DNA from: Pseudomonas sp. 8O
GTDB taxonomy: Bacteria > Pseudomonadota > Gammaproteobacteria > Pseudomonadales > Pseudomonadaceae
Assembly: GCF_902506495.1 (NCBI RefSeq)
Contig: NZ_LR733264.1
Location: 1,054,001 to 1,118,000, forward strand
Length of the DNA: 64,000 nt
Direction: 5' to 3'
Positions within the stretch are counted from its first letter, which is position 1; each line of letters starts with the position of its first letter. The position numbers were made by a program, and so were the translations under genes. A model generated the notes under the pieces. It was given only the letters and a program-made list of their open reading frames with translations. It was not told the origin of the DNA and did no database searches. Below are positions 50,845 to 59,781 of the stretch, piece after piece.

Positions 50845-51560
50845 GGCTGTTTCCATTGAACGTTGGCGATGCACGGTGACGACAGGCCGCCGTGATCGGT
50901 AATGGCCTGCCATTGCACCTGGCCGGTTGACGTTGAAGTGGGAAAATCGGCGCTGGCATAAGGCGCGAGCATGGGCTCCCGGGCGGCAAGATCGAGTGCC
51001 TTGCCGGCGAAGTTCAGGGTTCCCAGGGTGATGTAGTAGGGCGTTGGGTTATGAGCGTGCAGCGTCTGCTTCGTGTGTTGGAACTGCAGCCGGCAGATCG
51101 CATCTGCGTGCGAGGGCGTCAGGCCGGCGGGGCGGTAGAACAGCTTGGTCATGAAGCGGATACCCAGCGACAGCTTCGTATTCTTCCGGTCATTGAATGT
51201 TTCTGCGGTTTGCGCAGGAACCGCGGTGATCGCCAGGTAGAAAACCGCTTCTCTGTCCTCGGGAAGTTCTGCTCCCTGATACAGCACCCGCAGCAGTTGC
51301 TGGCTCTTGCCAGGCAACAGCAGCAGTGGTGGGGTGACCATGAACGGCGCTGCGCTAGGGTCGTCGATACCTTTCTGCACGCGGCTTTGCACCAGATAGC
51401 GCGCTGAGCCTGTGTTCTTGATCGACAGGCTTTGAGCGTGCTCAGTGGCGGGGAAGATGAGTCGGGTTTGCCCCAGGCTTATGCCGCCAGCAGGGGAGGC
51501 CAAGAGGCAGGGTGAGAGCGTCAACAACAGCCAGCCTGCCAGGGGGCGTTCGAAGTGCAT
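50841..51560 (-). CDS. Periplasmic fimbrial chaperone 2 (leftward operon)
   Basis: 239 residues from the ATG at 51560 behind AGGAG. PapD-type features: GQTRLIFPATEHAQSLSI, APFMVTPPLLLLPGKSQQLLRV, DREAVFYLAITAVPA, LFYRPAGLTPS and NPTPYYITLGTL. It stands in tandem with another chaperone gene, so the two may serve different subunits (shaft against tip). Confidence 0.9.
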   Translation of the reverse strand: MHFERPLAGWLLLTLSPCLLASPAGGISLGQTRLIFPATEHAQSLSIKNTGSARYLVQSRVQKGIDDPSAAPFMVTPPLLLLPGKSQQLLRVLYQGAELPEDREAVFYLAITAVPAQTAETFNDRKNTKLSLGIRFMTKLFYRPAGLTPSHADAICRLQFQHTKQTLHAHNPTPYYITLGTLNFAGKALDLAAREPMLAPYASADFPTSTSTGQVQWQAITDHGGLSSPCIANVQWKQP

Positions 51561-51586
51561 GCTGAATGCTCCTGATCGTCCTGGCG

Positions 51587-52144
51587 TCATTGATAAATGA
51601 AGTCAAACAGGACAGTGGCAGACACTTGCCCGGGCTGAATGGGCGTGCAGGCGTTGCCGCAGCTCAGTCCGGCATAGAACGTCAGTGTTCGTCCCAGTGG
51701 AAGCGTGCCGATCGGGCCCAGATTCAGAGCGCTGCCGTTCTGAAGCGCCGGGTTGGCGTAAGCCGGTACGCTATCGGTGTGGTACAGCACGACACCCACG
51801 CCGGCGGTAGCGGCATCGCTTGCACTATTGCGAAACAGCCACTGACCCTTGCTGACACCTTCGCCCGTGACTCTGATTTTTGGCGCCAGACCGAACTGCT
51901 GGGGGTTGCCGGTGCAGCTATCGACGGTCAGTGAAAAGGGCTTGGCCAGGAGCAGGCGATTGGGCATCAGGTCACTGACCGTGACAGCGCCCAACGCAAG
52001 AGTGTCCGTACTCAGGCTGATTGCGCAGCTGGCTTCGACCAGGGTCGCGGAAAACCTCAATTGGGTGGGCCCTGCAAACGCGCATGTGCTAACCAGCAGT
52101 ACCAGCGCGCCGATGATCTCAATGCAGTTCAGTGCGATGCGCAT
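51587..52144 (-). CDS. Minor fimbrial subunit (leftward operon)
   Basis: 185 residues from the ATG at 52144, which overlaps the end of the upstream chaperone gene. The signal peptide ends STCAFA. The mature part has the pilin pattern: N-terminal strand TQLRFSATLVEASC, a disulphide pair (VEASCAIS...TVDSCTGN) and a beta-zipper end SATVLFDFIYQ. It differs clearly from the major pilin, so a minor or adaptor role is likely. Confidence 0.82.
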   Translation of the reverse strand: MRIALNCIEIIGALVLLVSTCAFAGPTQLRFSATLVEASCAISLSTDTLALGAVTVSDLMPNRLLLAKPFSLTVDSCTGNPQQFGLAPKIRVTGEGVSKGQWLFRNSASDAATAGVGVVLYHTDSVPAYANPALQNGSALNLGPIGTLPLGRTLTFYAGLSCGNACTPIQPGQVSATVLFDFIYQ

Positions 52145-52841
52145 CAAAACCACCGTAGTCATTGATCGTTGTCCAGCGCACTTCACCGTAAGGCTTCTGC
52201 ACGGCCCATACATGGCTGGAGTAAGGTGCCAACATGCGTTGTTCGGGCGTGGAGAGCGGCAGACTTTCGCCATTGACCGTCACATTGTTGAGACTGACGA
52301 AGAATGCAGAGGGGTTGCTGACTTTCAGCTCATGTTCGCGGCGCTCGAAATGCAGATTCTTCTGCGCCTCTGTCGATGAGCCAGGTAATCCTGTGGGCCG
52401 ATAAAACAATTTGATGATGTTGCCCACGCCGAACTGCACCATGCCCTTGATCCCAGATGCTGCTACGAGCTCGCCGGGTTTTTCGCTGGCCGGGATGGCG
52501 GTGGTGTAAAAGTAAAAGACCGATTCGCGGTCGGTCGGTAGCGGCTGATTGAGAAATGCGATACGCACCTGGTTGGTGCTCTTCGCCTCCAGTCGAAACA
52601 GTGGCGGCGTGACCATGAATGGCGCCTTTACCGGCTTGTCCTGCTCCAGGCTGACAAGTGCCCGAACCAGCCAGGGTTTATCGACCTGTGTGTTGCGCAA
52701 GGTGGCCGAAATGCTTTGCTCGCCCTGTTTATAAATCAGACGGGTTGCATTGATGCCAAAACCATCGGCTCGCGCTGACGTCGGGGCAGACAGCGATAGC
52801 AGCGTCGTCATGATCAACGGGAATATGGCAAAAACCTTCAT
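52119..52841 (-). CDS. Periplasmic fimbrial chaperone 1 (leftward operon)
   Basis: 240 residues from the ATG at 52841 (MKVFAIFPLIMTTLLSL). The signal peptide ends ARA. PapD signatures: NATRLIYKQGEQSISATL, APFMVTPPLFRLEAKSTNQVRI, DRESVFYFYTTAIPA, IKLFYRPTGLPG and NPSAFFVSLNNV. It is the first chaperone after the major pilin gene. Upstream in-frame codons as far as 53117 lack chaperone similarity and are not used. Confidence 0.92.
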   Translation of the reverse strand: MKVFAIFPLIMTTLLSLSAPTSARADGFGINATRLIYKQGEQSISATLRNTQVDKPWLVRALVSLEQDKPVKAPFMVTPPLFRLEAKSTNQVRIAFLNQPLPTDRESVFYFYTTAIPASEKPGELVAASGIKGMVQFGVGNIIKLFYRPTGLPGSSTEAQKNLHFERREHELKVSNPSAFFVSLNNVTVNGESLPLSTPEQRMLAPYSSHVWAVQKPYGEVRWTTINDYGGFDAHRTELH

Positions 52842-53186
52842 GCGTGTTTTACATCCCTTGCAAGTAAAAGCAAAAAGCATCCAACGGCAGACATTTCCGG
52901 CCATTACAGGTGTGTCGGATACCGGAAGGGTGCCAGCCGATTCGGGGCTGGCTCGCGTGTCCTGCATGTACCCGGGCGCTTTCCATGCCTGCGGCGCCAT
53001 GGATGAAGCGACATGATGTCTTGGCGTGCGGCAAGCGAACGCTGCGTGCCGGATGCACATCCGTTTTGCTGCCAGGGCGCGACGCCCGGCAGACCATTTG
53101 GCTTGCAGTACAGGCACCTCGCGTAGAGAGGTGAGCAGGCCTCAGCTCGACAGCGTGGTCATCCTCTAGAGTCACAGGCTGCAGGA

Positions 53187-53218
53187 TTCATGCGGGGTGG
53201 TTAGAACCCGCGCATGAA
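53187..53218 (-). terminator. Intercistronic hairpin after the leftward major pilin gene
   Basis: TTCATGCG (53187-53194) pairs with CGCATGAA (53211-53218), 22-53 bp beyond the pilin stop, without a T-run. It may stabilise the abundant pilin message or cause partial termination. The rest of 52842-53239 shows no credible gene. Confidence 0.5.
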
Positions 53219-53239
53219 CCTGCCCGATCAGCTTTCGGC

Positions 53240-53782
53240 TCAGTTGTAAGCGAAAGAGAACAGGATCGGAGCGTTCACCGTACCGGTTTGCGCGGTTGCC
53301 GAAGAGGAAGCCAGGCCCGCCTGCAGGGCGACCTCCTGACCATTGAAGTCGCTCAGGTCTGGCGGTGTGCCTGCCGTGGTATTCAGAATGCTGTCACCGG
53401 TCGATATAAAGGCGGCTGGGGAAGCGACCGGTGCGATCATCACGCCTACGTTGGAGTTGCTACCGCCGCTACCCTGGAAAATGTCACCGAACCCCGCAAG
53501 GGTCTGGCCACTTACCAGCAGGCTGGCCTGCTCGCCAGTCATTGGGGTACCAGCACAATTGCTCAGGCCGACCGTGAACTGCTTGATACTGCCCGCGACA
53601 GGCGTGGAGGCAGCCGTGAAGTCGCCTGGAGCCCAGTTGCCCAGGTCGAGCGCGGTTTTGGACAGGCTGACATCACAGGTGACCTTCACCACATTACCGG
53701 TAATGGTGATCTCCGCGTTGCTGGCTGCCTGGGCAGAGCCCGCCGCGGCGAGAAGAGCCAAAGCAATGAATGATTTACGCAT
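53240..53782 (-). CDS. Major fimbrial subunit of the leftward operon
   Basis: 180 residues from the ATG at 53782 behind AAAGGAAA. The signal peptide ends GSAQAA. The mature N-terminal strand NAEITITGNVVKVTC is the donor strand. A disulphide links VTCDVSL with GLSNCAG, and the protein ends with the assembly motif NAPILFSFAYN. It has few charged residues, typical of a shaft pilin. It is first in its operon, which runs left through 46.1 kb. Confidence 0.88.
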   Translation of the reverse strand: MRKSFIALALLAAAGSAQAASNAEITITGNVVKVTCDVSLSKTALDLGNWAPGDFTAASTPVAGSIKQFTVGLSNCAGTPMTGEQASLLVSGQTLAGFGDIFQGSGGSNSNVGVMIAPVASPAAFISTGDSILNTTAGTPPDLSDFNGQEVALQAGLASSSATAQTGTVNAPILFSFAYN

Positions 53783-54028
53783 AACGATTTCCTTTCGGTT
53801 GTGGAATGGCTGCGACATTCGGATATTCGTACCGCGTCGACTGTTCATCAGCGGCGGCGACAAATATCAGCAGCGCGTTCCCGTTGTGGTTTAAAAACGC
53901 ATCGCCAACGGCTGCCGAGCTATCGGCAGTATTTCGGGCGCGTCTGCAATGGGTGACACAGGGCTGTGATTGTCGTGAAGCACCAGCCAGTGCAGCTCCA
54001 CCACTTTCACGTCGCGACCACTCAGGCG

Positions 54029-54065
54029 GGAATAAGAAAATTCTTATTCCATAGGAATTTTCTTA
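54029..54065. promoter_or_regulatory. Two RcsB-box-like palindromes facing the leftward operon
   Basis: TAAGAAAATTCTTA (54033-54046), inside a perfect 22-bp palindrome from 54029 to 54050, is followed by TAGGAATTTTCTTA (54052-54065), centres 19 bp apart. Both resemble the enterobacterial RcsB box TAAGAATATTCCTA. They lie about 250 bp upstream of the leftward major pilin gene. Confidence 0.65.
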
Positions 54066-54244
54066 TTTATCCATGAGGTGCCTCACGGGCGTCTATCGCG
54101 TTCATTTCCCATTTACCGCACAAGCCAGGGGGAGGGGCTGCAAAAGAAGCGGCAGGTCCTTGGGCGTGATCCTGGATTACCACTGACTTCAGTAGTTGCC
54201 GATCTTTGTGTGCGATAAAACGCTAAGGAAACTCTGAAGAAGCC

Positions 54245-54310
54245 GTCATTCCCGCGTAGGCGGGAATCCAGGCCCCGCGAACTTTCTGGGCTCCCGCCTT
54301 CGCGTGAGTG
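54245..54310. repeat. GTCATTCCCGCG dispersed repeat
   Basis: GTCATTCCCGCGTAGGCGGGAATCCA (as palindromic arms 54245-54270) and a related CTGGGCTCCCGCCTTCGCG half downstream. It is a widespread proteobacterial repeat; translated in reverse it gives the familiar WIPAYAGMT. It separates the box pair at 54.03 kb from the box series at 54.3-54.5 kb. Confidence 0.7.
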
Positions 54311-54326
54311 GCGATAAGTGGCTTTT

Positions 54327-54511
54327 TCAGAATATTCCTAAAGTTGGTCCGGGCGGCGTACGTCAACGGGGCAGGAAAATATATACAAAGTTTCCTTGAG
54401 AATTTTCTTAATACAAAGGTCGCCCTGCACAGGTCTAAGATTTTTCTTAAAAGAGCAGGACTGTGCGCCATTCAGAATCTTCTTAAATACGTATCGTACT
54501 TTTCCCATAAT
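54327..54511 (+). promoter_or_regulatory. Series of four RcsB-box-like sites and promoter of the MR/P-like operon
   Basis: TCAGAATATTCCTA (54327-54340), TGAGAATTTTCTTA (54397-54410), TAAGATTTTTCTTA (54436-54449) and TCAGAATCTTCTTA (54472-54485) follow the RcsB box consensus. The last overlaps the expected -35 position of a -10 CATAAT at 54506-54511, the layout of an activator-dependent promoter. The pilin ATG is at 54589. Confidence 0.7.
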
Positions 54512-54588
54512 AATTCGCACACCAACTCCTGACGCATTGCGGTTTCTGGAGTCTGGATCTAGTGATTAATCCATAGGAATACATACGC

Positions 54589-55131
54589 ATGAAACTGAAT
54601 CGCATTGCACTCGCTACCCTGATGGCTATTGGTGTTGCTACCGCTGCTAACGCTGCTGACCAGGGTTCGGGCAAGGTAACCTTCGTTGGTTCGATCATCG
54701 ACGCTCCTTGCTCCATCGCGCCTGAGTCGCTGGATCAGACCGTTTCCCTGGGTGCTGTTTCCAACGCTGCGCTGGCTAACGGTGGCGCTAACGATGGCGA
54801 ATCCACCCCGGTTTCCTTCAACATCGAGCTGCAGGGTTGCTCCCTGGGTGTTGCTGGTCAGGAGAAAGTCTCTGTCTCCTTCAATGGTGCTGAGTCGGGC
54901 TACGCTGCTGGTGTTGGCAGCCTGGGTCTGATTGGTACTGCCAGCGGCGCCTACATTCGTCTGTCGCAGGTTGATGGTCAGAACATCACTCTCAACACTG
55001 CTACTCCTCCGCGCACCATCAGCGTTGGTGACAATACCCTGACCTTCCAGGCTTCCCTGAAGGGCGCTGGTGAACCTATCGTTCCGGGTAGCTTCCAGGT
55101 TCCGGCCAACTTCGTTCTGTCCTACCAGTAA
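54589..55131 (+). CDS. Major fimbrial subunit, FimA/MrpA type (rightward operon)
   Basis: 180 residues. The signal peptide MKLNRIALATLMAIGVATAA ends ANAA. The donor strand is GKVTFVGSIIDAPC, with disulphide partners APCSIA and LQGCSLG, and the C-terminal beta-zipper is PANFVLSYQ. Its codons look strongly biased towards abundant-protein usage (GCT, GTT, CTG). It is the first gene of a cluster ordered like mrpABCDEFGH of Proteus mirabilis. Confidence 0.93.
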   Translation: MKLNRIALATLMAIGVATAANAADQGSGKVTFVGSIIDAPCSIAPESLDQTVSLGAVSNAALANGGANDGESTPVSFNIELQGCSLGVAGQEKVSVSFNGAESGYAAGVGSLGLIGTASGAYIRLSQVDGQNITLNTATPPRTISVGDNTLTFQASLKGAGEPIVPGSFQVPANFVLSYQ

Positions 55132-55162
55132 GTCGCTCGCTGTCTTCCTGACGGCGACGAAC

Positions 55163-55197
55163 AACCTGCGGCATTCCTTCCTTGTCGCAGGTTTTTT
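55163..55197 (+). terminator. Attenuator after the rightward major pilin gene
   Basis: AACCTGCG (55163-55170) pairs with CGCAGGTT (55186-55193), followed by a T-run to 55197. It should make the major pilin message more abundant than the downstream usher operon. Confidence 0.8.
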
Positions 55198-55219
55198 CTA
55201 AGTGCGTGGAGCAGGTCAT

Positions 55220-55771
55220 ATGAGATCGACTCATAACGTATCGCCCTGCCTGGTGCAAATGTTGTTGGCTCTTGGTGTCTTGGTCGCCTCAAGTAGCGCG
55301 CAGAGTTCCGAGATCATCGGGCGCGGCGCTGTAAGTATGGCGGGCTCCATCCTGGAGTCGCCTTGCGACATTGAGGTGGGCGACCGTGATCAGGCACTGG
55401 TCATGGATATTTTCCCCATCAGTCAACTCGCTGCTAGTGGGCGTGGCCCGGAGCGAGACTTTTCTATTCGTTTGGTGGGTTGCTATGTCGGCTTGGACAG
55501 TTCCAGTTCGGCTTGGCGGCGCTTTGCTGTGACCTTCGATGGTCAGCGGGAGCGCAACTATTTTGGCGTCAGCGGAAGTTCACGAGGCGTTGCTCTGGTG
55601 ATTCGCGATGCACATGGCGCGGTGGCTATGCCGGGTCTCCCTTTGCCGGGGCAGGATCTGGCGTCGGGTAAAAACCAGTTGGATTACACCGTGGCTGTAG
55701 TTGCAGGTGAACAGCCACTTCGGGCGGGCGACTACCGCTCTGCAATCCGCTTCAAGTTGGATTACTACTAA
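55220..55771 (+). CDS. Pilin-like subunit, PapH/MrpB position (rightward operon)
   Basis: 183 residues from the ATG at 55220 (GCAGG ribosome site). Signal-like N-terminus, then GRGAVSMAGSILESPCDIEV as donor strand, the Cys pair SPCDIE and LVGCYVG, and the C-terminal RSAIRFKLDYY. Its place between major pilin and usher matches PapH and MrpB, which stop growth and anchor the fibre. The role is inferred from position. Confidence 0.8.
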   Translation: MRSTHNVSPCLVQMLLALGVLVASSSAQSSEIIGRGAVSMAGSILESPCDIEVGDRDQALVMDIFPISQLAASGRGPERDFSIRLVGCYVGLDSSSSAWRRFAVTFDGQRERNYFGVSGSSRGVALVIRDAHGAVAMPGLPLPGQDLASGKNQLDYTVAVVAGEQPLRAGDYRSAIRFKLDYY

Positions 55772-55782
55772 AGGGGTTTTTC

Positions 55783-58287
55783 ATGGCGCGGAATTTTTCC
55801 CGCTCCCTTCTTGCTGCTGCCGTAAGCCTTGGTTTGGGCGCGTTAGTTGGGGTTGCCGGCACTGTTCAGGCTCAGGAGATTCGTTTCAATACGGATATTC
55901 TGGACAGCAAGGATCGTGAAAATATCGACCTGAGCGTATTCAACCAGAAGGGTTATATCCTGCCCGGTACTTACGAGCTGGCCATCAAGCTCAATGGCGT
56001 GACCATGCCTGCGCGCAGCGTGACCTTCATGCCGCCGGCTGATGACCCCAGTGGCAGCGAAGCCTGCCTGACACCTGACCTGGTCGAGCTGATCGGGCTG
56101 ACCGCCGACGCCCGGAAAACACTGACCTGGTGGAACGGTGAGCAGTGCCTGGCGCTGAGCAGTCTCGATGGCATGGACGTCAAAGGTGATATTGGTGTGG
56201 GCGTGCTCAACATGAGCGTCCCGCAAGCCTATATCGAGTACAGCAGTCCGGACTGGGACCCGCCCACACGCTGGGAAGAGGGTATTGCCGGTCTAGTGCT
56301 CGACTACAACATCAATGCACAGAACCAGTGGCAAGACCGCGAAGGCACTCGTGACCACAACATCAGTGGTACTGGGGTGGTGGGCGCCAACATCGGCGCA
56401 TGGCGTTTGCGTGCCAACTGGCAGGCGCGTCATCAGTCCGGTTCCGGGCGTGGTAGTGAGGATAGCTTCGACTGGACCCAATACAGTGCGTACCGCGCCA
56501 TCAAGCCGCTGCGCGCCAAGCTGACAGTAGGCGAGGACTACCTCTATTCCGACATATTCGACAGCTTTCGCTTCCTCGGCGCCAGTCTGGTCACCGAAGA
56601 CAACATGCTGCCGCCCAATCTGCGCGGCTATGCACCGGAAGTCACCGGTGTGGCGCGCACCAACGCCAGGGTCGTGATCAGCCAGCAAGGCCGTGTCATC
56701 AAGGAAGTGCTGGTGCCGGCTGGTTCGTTCCGTATCCAGGATCTGAATAGCGCGGTGGCGGGTAAGCTTGACGTGCGTATCGAAGAAGCAGATGGCAGCA
56801 CGCAGGAATTCCAGGTTGATACTGCGTCCATTCCGTACCTGACCCGTCCTGGCCAGTTGCGCTACAAGCTCGTGGCTGGTCGACCGACCGACTGGGATCA
56901 CAATACAAACGGTCCGTTTTTTGCGGGTGGCGAGTTCTCTTGGGGCGTGAGCAATGGTTGGTCCCTGTACGGCGGCGCACTGCTGGGCGACGACTACAAC
57001 GCCTTGTCGGTCGGTATCGGTCGTGACCTGATGGAATTTGGTGCGCTCTCGGCAGACGTTACCCAGTCCAGTGCCGATCTGCCGGAAGAAGGCAAGCTGA
57101 CCGGGCGCTCCTATCGTTTGAGCTACTCCAAGCGTTTCGACGAGACCAACAGCCAGGTCACATTCGCCGGCTACCGCTTCTCGGACGACACGTTCCTGTC
57201 CATGTCCGATTACATCAGCGTGATGGAAACCCCCGGTGGCATTGCACCGTCGCGTGGTAAGGAACTGTATACCGCCACTTTCAACCAGCAGTTCCCGGAC
57301 TACAAAACCAGTATCTACTTCAACGTCAACCACCAGACTTACTGGAATCGGCGTGCGACTGATCGCTATAACCTAACGCTTGCGCGCTATTTCGACTTCG
57401 GCGAGTACCGTAACATCAGTCTGTCACTGACGGCTTACCGCAATGAAGACCGCAGCAGTGAGGGTAAGGACCAAGGCATGTACTTGTCGCTGACCATGCC
57501 CTGGGGTAGTGGCGGTACCGTCGGCTACAACGGATCGTTCAGCTCTGATAGACACAGCAATTCGGCCACCTATAGCAACCGTGTAAGCGATGCTGACTAC
57601 TATCAGGTCCGTGGCGGCGAGACGGACGGTAAGACCGAGTTCGGTGGCTACTACTCGCACCGTGGTACCTATGCACAGGTTGATACCACCGCCAGCGCCG
57701 TCGGCAGTCAGTATCGCCAGGTCGGCGTATCGTTGTCCGGCGGTGCCACTCTCACGGCTGAAGGCGGCGCGCTGCACCGGATAAGCACCGTAGGCGGGAC
57801 GCGTATGTTCGTCGATACCGATGGCGTGTCCGATGTGCCGGTCGGCGGTTATGGCAGCTCGGTGAAATCCAACTACTTCGGCAAAGCCGTGGTCACCGAC
57901 ATCGGCAGCTATCACCGCAACAGTGTGCAGATCGACATCAACAAGCTACCGGAAAATGCGGATTCCAGCGCTTCCGTGGTGCAGGGCACGCTGACAGAGG
58001 GCGCCATTGGCTACCGCCATTTTGACGTGATCTCCGGGGCTAAGGCTATTGCTGCGATCCGCCTTGACGATGGTTCCACCCCGCCTTTCGGCACCGCTGT
58101 GCTCAATGCCCGGCAGCAGGAAGTGGGTATGGTGACCGATGGTGGCGAAGCCTACCTCACTGGCCTCAAGTCGGGGGATATCCTGACCGCCCACTGGGCT
58201 GGCCGCGAGCAATGCCGCATGGCGATTCCGGATGCAATACCAGCAGACATGGCCGCGACACTACCCTTGGCTTGTGTCAAGAATTAA
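55783..58287 (+). CDS. Outer-membrane fimbrial usher (rightward operon)
   Basis: 834 residues. The signal peptide ends TVQAQE. N-domain: IRFNTDILDSKDRENIDLS and FNQKGYILPGTYELAI. Plug and barrel: MLPPNLRGYAPEVTGVARTN, LVPAGSFRIQDL. C-domains: PPFGTAVLNARQQEVGMV and the Cys pair EQCRMAI...LACVKN. It is of the PapC/MrpC class and clearly distinct from the usher at 47.2 kb. Confidence 0.94.
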   Translation: MARNFSRSLLAAAVSLGLGALVGVAGTVQAQEIRFNTDILDSKDRENIDLSVFNQKGYILPGTYELAIKLNGVTMPARSVTFMPPADDPSGSEACLTPDLVELIGLTADARKTLTWWNGEQCLALSSLDGMDVKGDIGVGVLNMSVPQAYIEYSSPDWDPPTRWEEGIAGLVLDYNINAQNQWQDREGTRDHNISGTGVVGANIGAWRLRANWQARHQSGSGRGSEDSFDWTQYSAYRAIKPLRAKLTVGEDYLYSDIFDSFRFLGASLVTEDNMLPPNLRGYAPEVTGVARTNARVVISQQGRVIKEVLVPAGSFRIQDLNSAVAGKLDVRIEEADGSTQEFQVDTASIPYLTRPGQLRYKLVAGRPTDWDHNTNGPFFAGGEFSWGVSNGWSLYGGALLGDDYNALSVGIGRDLMEFGALSADVTQSSADLPEEGKLTGRSYRLSYSKRFDETNSQVTFAGYRFSDDTFLSMSDYISVMETPGGIAPSRGKELYTATFNQQFPDYKTSIYFNVNHQTYWNRRATDRYNLTLARYFDFGEYRNISLSLTAYRNEDRSSEGKDQGMYLSLTMPWGSGGTVGYNGSFSSDRHSNSATYSNRVSDADYYQVRGGETDGKTEFGGYYSHRGTYAQVDTTASAVGSQYRQVGVSLSGGATLTAEGGALHRISTVGGTRMFVDTDGVSDVPVGGYGSSVKSNYFGKAVVTDIGSYHRNSVQIDINKLPENADSSASVVQGTLTEGAIGYRHFDVISGAKAIAAIRLDDGSTPPFGTAVLNARQQEVGMVTDGGEAYLTGLKSGDILTAHWAGREQCRMAIPDAIPADMAATLPLACVKN

Positions 58288-58363
58288 CCGGTCGTCACCA
58301 TGTCGATAAACACTGAAAGGCGTGCCCGATACTAGTCGGTGCCGCCTTTGACAGGAGCAAAAA

Positions 58364-59131
58364 ATGAGCATGAAACAAACAGTAATTACCGGCCTGCTGG
58401 CCGTCATGACGGTGGCCGTAGTGGCGCCGCAGGCCCAGGCTGCCATTGCTCTGGACCGTACCCGTGTGGTTTACCCCAGCAGTGAAAAGTCGGTCAGTCT
58501 TACCGTGCGTAACCAGAACCCCGAGTTGCCTTACCTGGCGCAGGGCTGGCTCGAGAACGAGGACGGCGTCAAGCTCGACAACAAGGGCCCCTTTGCTGTC
58601 TTGCCGCCGGTGCAGCGCGTAGAGCCTGACAGTCAGACCCAGGTGAAAATCCAGGCGCTGCCCGGTGCCAGCCTGCTGCCGCAGGACCGTGAGTCGCTTT
58701 TCTACTTCAATTTGCGTGAAATTCCGCCGCAGAGCGACAAGCCCAACGTACTGCAGATTGCTCTGCAAACGCGCATCAAAATGTTCTACCGCCCAGCCGC
58801 ACTGGCGGAAGAGGCGGCCAGGCAGGAGGCCATCCCCTACCAGGAAAAAATCACCCTGGAAAAAACAGGCGATAGCTACACCGTGATCAACCCGACGCCG
58901 TACTACGTCACCCTTGTCGGCGCTAGCACCAAGAAAGGCGGCGACGTAATCGCAGGATTCGAACCCCTCATGGTGCCGCCCCTGGGCAGTGCCAAACTCG
59001 GCGGCAGTGCCGCTGCCCTGGGGGCCACACCCGTGCTCGTGTATGTCAACGATTACGGTGGTCAACCCGTGATCACATTTCGGTGCAGTGCCAATACTTG
59101 CAATGCGGATAAAACAAAACGCGATCAGTAA
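58364..59131 (+). CDS. Periplasmic fimbrial chaperone, PapD/MrpD type (rightward operon)
   Basis: 255 residues with ribosome site AGGAGC. The signal peptide ends AQAA. Ig-fold motifs: ALDRTRVVYPSSEKSVSLTV, PFAVLPPVQRVEPDSQTQVKI, DRESLFYFNLREIPP, IKMFYRPAAL and NPTPYYVTLVGAS. Two late Cys (TFRCSANTCNADK) form the C-terminal disulphide typical of PapD-class chaperones. It is the only chaperone of this operon. Confidence 0.94.
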   Translation: MSMKQTVITGLLAVMTVAVVAPQAQAAIALDRTRVVYPSSEKSVSLTVRNQNPELPYLAQGWLENEDGVKLDNKGPFAVLPPVQRVEPDSQTQVKIQALPGASLLPQDRESLFYFNLREIPPQSDKPNVLQIALQTRIKMFYRPAALAEEAARQEAIPYQEKITLEKTGDSYTVINPTPYYVTLVGASTKKGGDVIAGFEPLMVPPLGSAKLGGSAAALGATPVLVYVNDYGGQPVITFRCSANTCNADKTKRDQ

Positions 59132-59241
59132 TAAATAGCCAGCAGGCAGGCGTCCTGCCTGTTGGAAATATTAATGTACAAGCAGGCCAGGGCGAATTTT
59201 GTTCTTGGTTGGCTTGACCCTTATCTAGGTCAGGTTGAGTG

Positions 59242-59781
59242 ATGATCAAATTTTCCAAGCAAAGCCCCCTGCATAGGTGGGGCAAGGCCGCATCCCGCTA
59301 TGCGGCCTGTGTTGCCGTGTGCATGGCGTGCTCGGTGCAGCCGGCGCTCGCTGTCGGCCAGTTAGTCACAGTCAAGGCTACGGTGGTTGATGGGCCGCGA
59401 TGCACCATCATGGGTAATGCTTCTGGGTATATAGAAGTACTCTTTGGCGAAATGCGCACTGATATGATCGATGGCGTCAATTACAAGAAACCGATCCCCG
59501 TTAGCCTGAACTGCTCCGGTAATCCATCATCCTTGCGTTTTAAATTTACGAGTGCTGGTGGCGCTGCCATGTTCGACCCCACTGTGCTGGCAACCAATTT
59601 TTCCGATCTGGGCGTGCGTTTGCTCAAGCCGGACAGCACCCAGTTGAATCTTAATGAAGTGTTCGAAGTGGGTGCTGTAGGTGCACTAAACTTTATGGCT
59701 GTACCTGTGAAAAAAACCGGTGCCAATTTGCCAACGGGTAACTTCGGTACCTCGGTGGTATTGACGGTGGAGGTACTATGA
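59242..59781 (+). CDS. Minor pilin 1 (MrpE position)
   Basis: 179 residues from the ATG at 59242. The signal peptide ends PALA. The mature part begins VGQLVTVKATVVDGPRC with the donor strand, has the Cys pair GPRCTIM and SLNCSGN, and the internal GEMRTDMIDGVNYKKPI shared with the next two pilins. It overlaps the following gene by 4 bp. Probably a tip-fibrillum or adaptor subunit. Confidence 0.82.
   Translation: MIKFSKQSPLHRWGKAASRYAACVAVCMACSVQPALAVGQLVTVKATVVDGPRCTIMGNASGYIEVLFGEMRTDMIDGVNYKKPIPVSLNCSGNPSSLRFKFTSAGGAAMFDPTVLATNFSDLGVRLLKPDSTQLNLNEVFEVGAVGALNFMAVPVKKTGANLPTGNFGTSVVLTVEVL

Noticed and set aside
54223..54471. Small open frame with the peptide WIPAYAGMT
   Set aside because: This is the known translation artefact of the GTCATTCCCGCG dispersed repeat, not a gene.
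53783..54588. Invertible promoter element as in mrp or fim operons
   Set aside because: No pair of long inverted repeats bracketing the promoter and no recombinase gene nearby.
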